The translations under genes were made by a program, and so were the position numbers. Source: CAYUNA01 sp047629355 (GTDB lineage Bacteria; Bacteroidota; Bacteroidia; Chitinophagales; Saprospiraceae). Taken from it: 5,244 nucleotides of DNA. Positions 1 to 5,244 of the stretch are shown here, in pieces. Below the pieces are notes generated by a model. That model made no database searches and was not told where the DNA came from. It saw nothing but the letters and a program-made list of their open reading frames with translations. Positions within the stretch are counted from its first letter, which is position 1. Every line of letters starts with the position of its first letter. Where the stretch lies: positions 1 through 5,244 of the forward strand of contig JBLHWU010000332.1 in NCBI GenBank assembly GCA_047629355.1, given 5' to 3'.

Positions 1-2
1 GC

Positions 3-885
3 ATTTTAGCTATCAAAACTTTCTGCCAAAATCCTGATTGCTATTTACTTTTAGACCGAACCAATTGGAAATATGGTAAAACCCATATTAATTTATTAGT
101 CATCGGTTTATTGTATAGGGATGTTTTTATCCCTTTGGTTTGGCTTGATTTAGGACGTGCAGGCAACAGTAATTCGAACCAAAGATTAGTCTTATTAGAC
201 GAACTGCTCGACTGGTGGTCATTATCTGGTGTTCCTTTGCCTAAACTATATATTGCTGGAGACCGTGAATTTATTGGCTTTCATTGGTTTAAAAGGATTG
301 CAGGAAAGGAATATTGATTATGTCATGTGTATTTCTACAAGTTTCAAACTTGAACTGTGGTTTAATGGCAAAATTAAAGACCGAAAATTAGGGCTAAAGA
401 TTATTCAACGATACCTTTCTTTTTCAGGAAAAGATAGCGTTGAAGCTGTTTTAATGTCAGAATTAATCGTTCGTTTAACCGCTTTTGATAATGACAGTTC
501 CAGAGGAAAAGCAAAATACATTTTCTTGATGACCAATATGGAGGACATTACAGAAGCATCGAAATTTTATCGAAAAAGATATAAAATCGAAATTTGCTTT
601 AAGCACCTCAAAAAATGTGGCTTACGTTTAGAAGATATGGCAGTACAAGGGCAGCACAAAACTGATTTAATGTTCGCCGCTTTGACCTTAATCTACATTA
701 TGGCAATTCAAAAAGGAATTGTCCATTTTGAAGAAATAGAACCACAAGAAATGAGGGTTTTTTATGATCCAAAACCATATATTGCTTCTGTAAAATCTGT
801 TTTCATGCAGAGTTTTGAAGATTTATTGGCAACTGTCTTCTCTTTTGAACAAGTTTGCAAAGAAGTTTGCCAACTTTTTAAATAG
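3..885 (+). pseudogene. IS4-family DDE transposase, 5'-truncated by window edge and frameshifted
   Basis: This is a cut-and-paste transposase that would act on the ends of its own insertion sequence. Reading starts in frame 3 with no stop from position 3 to 317. It contains the first catalytic Asp in LLLDRTNWKYGKTHIN (D codon 54-56) and the second in AGDREFIG (D codon 261-263). Frame 1 then carries the rest, including YRKRYKIEICFKHLK, which fits the IS4 signature Y-(2)-R-(3)-E-(6)-K exactly (catalytic E codon 589-591), and ends at TAA 883-885. The frames join at TTT AAA A GGA (288-297): skipping one A of the run 291-294 gives GFHWFKGLQERNIDYV, a natural continuation. About 293 residues are visible of a family that is usually near 400; the N-terminus lies left of the window. 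A frame-1 reading from the GTG at 229 is out of frame with the family until about 295, so that start is artificial. A +1 shift at a run of only four A does not resemble known programmed slippage sites, so I call it a pseudogene; a base-call error is the alternative. Confidence 0.88.
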
Positions 886-1108
886 ATAGCTAAAACACAA
901 AACCCTCTGTATCAACACTTTTACACTTTAGGAGAAGTTAATGTACAGTAGAATATCTAACTCCTCCATTTTTTTTCAAAACAAATAACAAATTCCCCCA
1001 ACTCTAAATTACTGATTATCAATCCATTATTCTTCTTATTTTCATTTCCCATTTTCACCCTGTTTTTTTAATAAAAAATTACCCAATTATTCCTTAATTT
1101 CGCCGTCT
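886..1108. other. AT-rich spacer: IS right flank and smc leader
   Basis: This 223-base spacer has no credible coding frame. The left part should contain the right terminal inverted repeat of the IS. The sequence around 928-950, which reads CTACTGTACATTAACTTCTC on the - strand, is the best-looking candidate, but the matching left end is outside the window and no target duplication can be checked. The right part is AT-rich with several T runs and leads into smc. There is no purine-rich Shine-Dalgarno sequence before the smc ATG, as is normal in Bacteroidota. I found no convincing TAnnTTTG/TTG promoter pair; TATTTTCA at 1037-1044 is only a partial match. How much of the native smc promoter region remains after the IS insertion is unclear. 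Confidence 0.5.
930..976 (+). terminator. Candidate Rho-independent terminator after the transposase
   Basis: AGGAGAAGTTA (930-940) can pair with TAACTCCT (958-965) as an 8-bp stem with a 3-nt bulge on the 5' side. It is followed after CCA by eight consecutive T (969-976). The loop is long (17 nt) and the stem is AT-rich, so the structure is weak by textbook standards. Its place 45 bases after the transposase stop and before smc makes a terminator role plausible: it would insulate smc from IS transcription. The 5' arm may overlap the IS terminal repeat, so the symmetry could partly reflect that instead. Confidence 0.3.
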
Positions 1109-4100
1109 ATGAGACTAAAAAGCTTAGAAATTAAGGGTTTTAAGAGTTTTGCCAATCCGACCGCGATACATTTTGGGGAAGACGTTATTGGTATTGTGGG
1201 ACCGAATGGGAGTGGCAAATCTAACGTCGTTGATGCGATACGTTGGGTATTGGGGGAACAGAAATCGAAGGAGTTGCGGTTGGACAAGATGACGAGCGTT
1301 ATTTTTAATGGGACCAAGAAACGAAAGCCGGCGGGCGTAGCTTCGGTGTCCCTGACTTTTGATAATACTAAAAACATCTTACCAACTGAATATCAGAGTG
1401 TTAAGATTACGAGAATGCTCTATCGAACGGGGGAAAGTGAGTACCGTTTGAATGAGGTGCAATGCCGGTTGAAGGACATCACTAACCTATTTATGGATAC
1501 TGGGATTGGGTCGAATTCTTATGCAATTATTGCCTTAGGGATGGTCGATGATATTTTGGCGGACAAGGAGGATGCACGGCGACGGATGTTTGAACAAGCA
1601 GCGGGTGTGTCGAAATATAAGCGTCGGAAGAAGGAGACGTTGAGTAAATTGAAGAACACGACGGCGGACTTGGAACGGGTAGAAGATTTATTATTTGAGA
1701 TTGATGGGCAGTTGAAGTTATTGGAGAAACAAGCAAAGCGCGCGCGGAAGTATTTTGAAATGAAAGACCAGTACAAGTGGTTGAGTGTACAATTGGCGAA
1801 TTTGAAGGTTTCGGCATTGAAAGAGCAGCACAAATCGGTGCAAAGTCAGTTGCAAAAAGAAGAAGATATTTATCGGCAGTCGGAGGTTGACGTTCGGCAG
1901 TTGGAAGCGGATTTGGAGCGAGAACGGAAGGCGAATTTGGATAAAGAACAAGCTTTGTCAAATCGGCAGCGGGAGTTGAATTCTTTGGTTGGGGGCATTC
2001 GGGGGATGGAGAATGATAAGCGGATGTTGGAACAGAAAAAGCAGTTTGTGGAGCAAAATAGGTCAAAATTAAGCCGAGATATTGAAGTTTCTACGCAGCG
2101 AATTGGAGAATTGGAGGGCGAGATTGAGAGTTACCGGATGAATTTGAATGAGGAAAAACGGCTGGAAATTGAGTTGGAAAAGCAATTGGATGATGCGGAA
2201 GAAGGTTTGGCAAATATCAAGAAGAATCATGGCGAACTGAAGTCGGATTTGGATATGGTGATGCAGGAACAACAGCGAGTAGAGCGAGAATTGTTTGAAT
2301 TGGAGAAAAATAAAGCGATAAATGCCAATCAAATTGATACGTTGAAAGGAGATATGCAGCGCGGAGAAGCAGATGCGAAAAATCGGCGGGCAGAGATGGA
2401 AAATTTGCAGGGGAAAGTAGCAGAATTTAAGAAACAGGAGACTGAGAAGTTAGCAGAAATTGAAATAGCGGAAGCGGAACAAGAGAAACGGGCGGCGGCA
2501 ATTGAGGAAGCAGAAACGAAGCGCGATGAATTGCAAAAGGAAATTCAAAAAGTGAATCGTTCTTTGGATAGCAAACGAAATGAATACAAATTGACCAAGA
2601 GTATGGTCGAGAATTTGGAGGGTTTTCCCGAAAGTATTCGCTTTTTGAGCAATAAGAAAAATTGGAAGAACAATGCGCCGTTACTATCAGATTTGATTTA
2701 TGTGGAACAGGATTTTCGGGTGGCGATTGAGAATTACTTAGAGCCGTATTTGAATTATTATGTGGTGCAGACCTTGGAGGAAGCTTTTGAGGCGATTCAA
2801 TTGTTGAGCAATGCACAAAAAGGGAAGGCTAATTTCTTTGTTTTAGATGCGTTTGCAGATTATTCTGAACCGATGACGATGTTGGCAGGGACGCAGAAGG
2901 CGACTGATTTAATACAAACGGATGAGCAATATCGGAAGTTGATTAGTCATTTATTGGAAAATGTTTTAGTAACGGATAATGAGACGATTAGTCAAAACTT
3001 GCCTGATGATAATATGACAGTCTTGTCTAAAACTGGGCGGTTTGTGCGGCGTAAATTTTCGATTGGTGGTGGTTCGGTAGGTTTGTTTGAAGGAAAGAAA
3101 ATTGGTCGGAAGAAGAATTTAGAAATTTTAGAACAGGAGATTAAAAAAGGAGAGAAAGAAGAGACTAAATTATCGACTGAATTTTACAATGTTAAGCAGA
3201 AGATTGACCAATTCAAGGCGCAAAATACGCGGGAAATTATCAAACAGCAGCGAGCTGCTTTGAATCGAATTCTGCAAGAGAAAGTGAGTGTGGCGGCACG
3301 GTTGGAAAGCTTTGCAAGTTATGTGCAAGAGGCAGATAATAAGAAAACAGCAGGGCAGGGTAGAGTGGAAGAATTGGAATTGGCGAATGTGCAAATTGAA
3401 AAGGAATTGACGACAAAATTGGCGATGACGCAGAAAGCAAAAGAGGCGATTTCTAATACAGATGGCTCCTTTCGGCAGGTTGCGGAAGCGTTGAGTAAGG
3501 CGAGTACCAATTTTAATGAAAAGAATATTGAGTTCATTAAGCAGCAAAATAAGGTTGGGAGTTTTCAGCGAGAATTGGCGTATCGAGAGAAACAGTTGGA
3601 TGAAATCAAGGTGACCTTAGAGACAAATAACATTACGATTGCGCAGTCGGTAGAAGAAGTTGGATTTTTGGTGGAAGACATTGAAAAGTTGGAAAAGTTG
3701 CTACTCGAAATGTATGAAGAGAAGAAGGAAAAAGCGGGTGTTTTGACGGAAGCGGAACAGACTTACTTCAAAGCAAGAGGTGGTGCGAATGAAATTGAAG
3801 ATAAGATTAGAAAGGTGAATAAAGTGCGGCAAGATGCGCAGATTCTGGTGAATCGGTTGAAGGATAAATTGACGGATGTGCGGTTTAAGTTGCAGTCGGT
3901 GGCGGAGCGTTTGAAGATTGAATTTTCGGTCAATATCAATGATATCGAGCAATTGATGAAAGAAATGCTTGACCCTGAAAATGTAGAAGCTGCAAAAACA
4001 GGCGAAGACAGTAAGGAAGGCGAAGTGATGCCGGAAGGTATAAAAATCAAGCGGAAAATCACCGAAATGACGGAAAATGAACTGCAACTCAAGGTGGAAA

Positions 4101-4756
4101 AGCTGCGTGGTCGCTTAGATAATTACGGAGAAATCAACCCGATGGCAGTGGAGGCTTATGATGAAATGAAGGAGCGTTTTGAGAATATTACGACGCAGCG
4201 AGATGATATTTTGAAAGCCAAAGACGACTTGCTGGCAACGATTCAAGAGATTGAAATTAAGGCAACGGGACAGTTTCTTGAGGCATTTGATAAGGTCCGA
4301 GTTTATTTTATTGATATTTTTAGAAGCCTGTTTTCGGAAGAAGATAACGCGGATTTGATATTGTTAGAGCCGGATAATCCGTTGGAGAGTAAGATTGAAA
4401 TTGTGGCAAAACCAAAGGGGAAACGACCGCAATCTATCAATCAATTGTCGGGTGGAGAAAAGACCTTGACGGCGACGGCTTTGTTGTTTGCTTTGTACCT
4501 GTTGAAACCTGCGCCATTCTGTATTTTTGATGAGGTAGATGCGCCGTTGGATGATGCGAATATTGAGAAGTTTAATCGGATTATTAAGAAGTTTTCGAAG
4601 GATTCGCAGTTTGTGATTGTGACGCACAATAAGCAGACGATGGCGGCGGTGGATGTAATTTATGGGGTGTATATGCAAGAGCAAGGGGTGAGTGCGGTGG
4701 CGCCGGTGGATTTTAGGGATTTGTTGCATACGGCGGAGTTGGAGGCGGTGAGTTAG
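1109..4756 (+). CDS. smc: Chromosome segregation ATPase SMC
   Basis: SMC homodimers with ScpA/ScpB kleisin partners form the bacterial condensin ring that compacts and separates sister chromosomes. The protein has 1215 residues, near the usual ~1180. The start is the family's standard MRLKSLEIKGFKSF. N-terminal ATPase half: Walker A GPNGSGKS at 31-38, an Arg at 57 in the position of the arginine finger, and FEQAAG at 161-166. Coiled coil runs from about 170 to 500. The hinge covers about 503-668, opening with LEGFPESIRFL and closing with GGGSVGLFEGKKIGR. The returning coiled coil runs from about 670 to 1045. C-terminal ATPase half: signature LSGGEKTL 1113-1120, Walker B with D1141-E1142 in CIFDEVDAPLDDAN, and switch His 1173 in VTHNKQ. 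All core catalytic residues are present. Two oddities: the Q-loop position (143) is Leu, and a charged, probably unstructured insert sits near 953-985. There is no Shine-Dalgarno sequence. scpA and scpB are not in the window. The gene appears to be a single transcription unit between two mobile elements. Confidence 0.98.
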   Translation: MRLKSLEIKGFKSFANPTAIHFGEDVIGIVGPNGSGKSNVVDAIRWVLGEQKSKELRLDKMTSVIFNGTKKRKPAGVASVSLTFDNTKNILPTEYQSVKITRMLYRTGESEYRLNEVQCRLKDITNLFMDTGIGSNSYAIIALGMVDDILADKEDARRRMFEQAAGVSKYKRRKKETLSKLKNTTADLERVEDLLFEIDGQLKLLEKQAKRARKYFEMKDQYKWLSVQLANLKVSALKEQHKSVQSQLQKEEDIYRQSEVDVRQLEADLERERKANLDKEQALSNRQRELNSLVGGIRGMENDKRMLEQKKQFVEQNRSKLSRDIEVSTQRIGELEGEIESYRMNLNEEKRLEIELEKQLDDAEEGLANIKKNHGELKSDLDMVMQEQQRVERELFELEKNKAINANQIDTLKGDMQRGEADAKNRRAEMENLQGKVAEFKKQETEKLAEIEIAEAEQEKRAAAIEEAETKRDELQKEIQKVNRSLDSKRNEYKLTKSMVENLEGFPESIRFLSNKKNWKNNAPLLSDLIYVEQDFRVAIENYLEPYLNYYVVQTLEEAFEAIQLLSNAQKGKANFFVLDAFADYSEPMTMLAGTQKATDLIQTDEQYRKLISHLLENVLVTDNETISQNLPDDNMTVLSKTGRFVRRKFSIGGGSVGLFEGKKIGRKKNLEILEQEIKKGEKEETKLSTEFYNVKQKIDQFKAQNTREIIKQQRAALNRILQEKVSVAARLESFASYVQEADNKKTAGQGRVEELELANVQIEKELTTKLAMTQKAKEAISNTDGSFRQVAEALSKASTNFNEKNIEFIKQQNKVGSFQRELAYREKQLDEIKVTLETNNITIAQSVEEVGFLVEDIEKLEKLLLEMYEEKKEKAGVLTEAEQTYFKARGGANEIEDKIRKVNKVRQDAQILVNRLKDKLTDVRFKLQSVAERLKIEFSVNINDIEQLMKEMLDPENVEAAKTGEDSKEGEVMPEGIKIKRKITEMTENELQLKVEKLRGRLDNYGEINPMAVEAYDEMKERFENITTQRDDILKAKDDLLATIQEIEIKATGQFLEAFDKVRVYFIDIFRSLFSEEDNADLILLEPDNPLESKIEIVAKPKGKRPQSINQLSGGEKTLTATALLFALYLLKPAPFCIFDEVDAPLDDANIEKFNRIIKKFSKDSQFVIVTHNKQTMAAVDVIYGVYMQEQGVSAVAPVDFRDLLHTAELEAVS

Positions 4757-4831
4757 GGGACGGCGCACCGACACATCTCCATCGGATGTAAACGGCAAGA
4801 GACCAAGATCGTTTTTTGTGGGAAAAAGATG

Positions 4832-4839
4832 TATATTTG
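4832..4839 (+). promoter_or_regulatory. Bacteroidota-type -7 promoter element
   Basis: TATATTTG matches the Bacteroidota -7 consensus TAnnTTTG exactly. It lies 27 bases before the ATG at 4867, which would give a short leader of about 20 nt for the secreted-protein gene. The nearest upstream TTTG (4815-4818) leaves only 13 bases between the elements, shorter than the usual ~17-23, so the -33 half is poor. It is a plausible promoter for the truncated gene downstream; I infer this from motif and position only. Confidence 0.45.
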
Positions 4840-4866
4840 ACTATCAAATTAAAAAACACCTAAATA

Positions 4867-5055
4867 ATGACTAATTTTTTCCAATTCCTTGCATGTTTTT
4901 TACTTCTTACTGTCAATAATCTGCAAGCTCAAAATATTGTTTTTCAAGATTCTATATTTAAAAACAAATTAATAGGATTAGGTGTAGATCTAAATTTAGA
5001 CAATGAGATAAGTATGGTGGAAGCGGAAAGTGTAGTTCTTCTTAATCTGGGGTAG
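4867..5055 (+). pseudogene. Truncated secreted protein with EF-hand-like loop (N-terminal fragment)
   Basis: The 62-codon frame starts with a Sec-type signal peptide: a hydrophobic core FFQFLACFLLLTV (4-16), then NNLQAQ with likely cleavage around residues 20-22. The mature part begins NIVFQDSIFKNKLIGLGV and carries DLNLDNEISMVE (41-52), which fits the EF-hand/dockerin calcium loop with D41, N43, D45, I48 and E52. It then ends LLNLG-stop. This arrangement (FxDxxFKNxLL, a calcium loop, then EAxxVxxLxL) resembles the N-terminus of secreted leucine-rich-repeat surface proteins of Bacteroidota, from memory and not from a search. Such proteins are hundreds of residues long, so this is a fragment. 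The reading frame meets a stop right where group II intron sequence of the opposite strand begins, so the last codon or so and the TAG (5053-5055) are probably intron-derived. An AT-rich composition separates it from smc. A genuine 62-residue secreted peptide is the less likely alternative. Confidence 0.6.
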
Positions 5056-5062
5056 TTACAGG

Positions 5063-5126
5063 AGTAGGATGGGCAGCCAGCGAGTTATTCCTTTCATTGG
5101 GAACACTTTTCCAACTACCTTCCTCC
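5063..5126 (-). ncRNA. Group II intron domain VI with candidate branch-point A
   Basis: Immediately after domain V the - strand RNA can fold into one long hairpin. GGAGGA (5126-5121) pairs with UCCU and CU (5069-5066 and 5064-5063), leaving A5065 bulged. After a small internal loop, GGUAGUUGG (5119-5111) pairs with CUGGCUGCC (5080-5072) over nine pairs including wobbles. Near the apex UUCC pairs with GGAA. A bulged A on the 3' side of the basal stem is the expected lariat nucleophile. The hairpin is longer than a minimal domain VI. The distance from A5065 to the splice site depends on which 3' junction is right: 7 nt would place the end at 5058. Confidence 0.65.
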
Positions 5127-5160
5127 AAACCGTGCGTGCCACTTTCACGGCACACGGCTT
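5127..5160 (-). ncRNA. Group II intron domain V (catalytic hairpin)
   Basis: The - strand gives a 34-nt hairpin with every hallmark of domain V, the catalytic core of the ribozyme. Positions 1-8 (AAGCCGUG) pair fully with 27-34 (CACGGUUU), including the G3-U32 wobble. U9 pairs with A24. The two-nucleotide bulge is C25-G26. The upper stem is GCCGU/GUGGC, capped by a GAAA tetraloop at 15-18. The catalytic triad AGC is at positions 2-4. The stem is intact, so nothing here suggests a dead ribozyme. A 63-residue - strand reading frame crosses this hairpin and is not a gene. Confidence 0.93.
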
Positions 5161-5172
5161 TCCAGTAATCCT

Positions 5173-5244
5173 TTATTTCACTTTTTGACCGTCGTATCTT
5201 CCATAGGTGATGTTTTGATGACAGCCATGACAAACGACAATTAC
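5173..5244 (-). CDS. Group II intron-encoded protein, C-terminal end (HNH endonuclease domain)
   Basis: Only the last 23 codons and a TAA (5175-5173) are in the window. The residues IVVCHGCHQNITYG carry a C-x2-C-H motif (Cys codons 5232-5230 and 5223-5221, His 5220-5218), typical of the closing zinc-binding part of an HNH (En) domain. A basic tail, GRYDGQKVK, follows. In such proteins, reverse transcriptase, maturase (X) and DNA-binding (D) regions precede the HNH domain; together they help the intron splice and insert into DNA by target-primed reverse transcription. The stop lies 12 bases before domain V, as expected for an ORF looped out of domain IV. The short length makes the family call depend on the adjoining RNA domains. 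Confidence 0.75.
   Translation of the reverse strand, partial: VIVVCHGCHQNITYGRYDGQKVK

Larger units (their letters stand above)
5056..5244 (-). mobile_element. Group II intron, 3' end (continues past the right edge)
   Basis: Read on the - strand from the right edge, the order is: C-terminal coding end of an intron-encoded protein, a 12-nt gap, a 34-nt domain V, a domain VI hairpin, then the junction with the secreted-protein gene. This is the order expected at the 3' end of a bacterial retrotransposing group II intron whose ORF sits in domain IV. The exact 3' splice junction is not resolved. Candidates between about 5052 and 5058 include ends in ...GTAAC (last base 5055) and ...CTAC (last base 5052). 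Domains I-III, most of the reverse transcriptase and the 5' exon lie to the right of the window. The intron's sense is opposite to the gene it abuts. Confidence 0.85.

Noticed and set aside
1037..1044. TATTTTCA as the smc -7 promoter box
   Set aside because: It lacks the final TG of TAnnTTTG and has no TTG at a suitable distance upstream.
1109..4756. smc as RecN, SbcC or another SMC-like ATPase
   Set aside because: The length, the MRLKSLEIKGFKSF start, the hinge and the head motifs are specific to chromosomal SMC.
4773..4789. ACATC...GATGT inverted repeat after smc as a terminator
   Set aside because: It is a 5-bp stem with no T run directly after it; the nearest T6 is 22 bases further on.
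1087..4798. Many - strand reading frames of 62-179 codons opposite smc
   Set aside because: They are shadows of the smc codon pattern, low in complexity, with no recognisable domains; smc is unambiguous on the + strand.
4885..4896. FLAC as a lipoprotein lipobox in the secreted fragment
   Set aside because: The Cys is at residue 10, before the hydrophobic core ends, and no charged n-region precedes it; an ordinary signal peptide fits better.
5042..5233. 63-residue reading frame on the - strand
   Set aside because: It runs through domain V and domain VI of the group II intron and is in a different frame from the HNH protein end; it is an RNA-coding artefact.

Overview
The window reads as chromosomal DNA from a member of the Bacteroidota. 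Four things point there: an SMC protein with Bacteroidota-type head and hinge wording, start codons without a Shine-Dalgarno sequence, a TAnnTTTG-type -7 promoter element, and a short secreted-protein start of a kind common in that phylum. The assignment is inference from sequence style; genus cannot be told.

Layout. (1) Positions 1-885, + strand: the C-terminal two thirds of an IS4-family DDE transposase. It enters from the left edge and is broken by a +1 frameshift in an AAAA run near 291-294. Its catalytic D, D and E and the Y-(2)-R-(3)-E-(6)-K signature all survive, but in two frames. (2) Positions 886-1108: AT-rich spacer with the presumed right end of the IS, a terminator-like stem with a T8 run, and the leader of the next gene. 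(3) Positions 1109-4756, + strand: a complete smc gene of 1215 codons, encoding the chromosome condensation/segregation ATPase, with both ATPase half-domains, two long coiled-coil arms and a hinge. (4) Positions 4757-4866: short spacer with a good Bacteroidota -7 box. (5) Positions 4867-5055, + strand: the first ~61 codons of a secreted protein with a signal peptide and an EF-hand-like calcium loop, cut off abruptly. (6) About 5056 to the right edge, - strand: the 3' end of a group II intron, with the last 23 codons of its HNH-containing intron-encoded protein, a textbook 34-nt domain V, and a domain VI hairpin with a candidate branch-point A.

How it fits together. smc is the only intact gene and is housekeeping. 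It lies between two mobile elements: a decayed IS upstream and a group II intron downstream. The intron runs antisense to the secreted-protein gene, so splicing could not restore that gene's mRNA, and the gene is probably inactivated. The most informative findings are the intron RNA domains, which an ORF-only annotation would miss (a spurious 63-residue reading frame runs across domains V and VI), and the Q-loop glutamine replaced by leucine in SMC. I see no wholly new system in this window.
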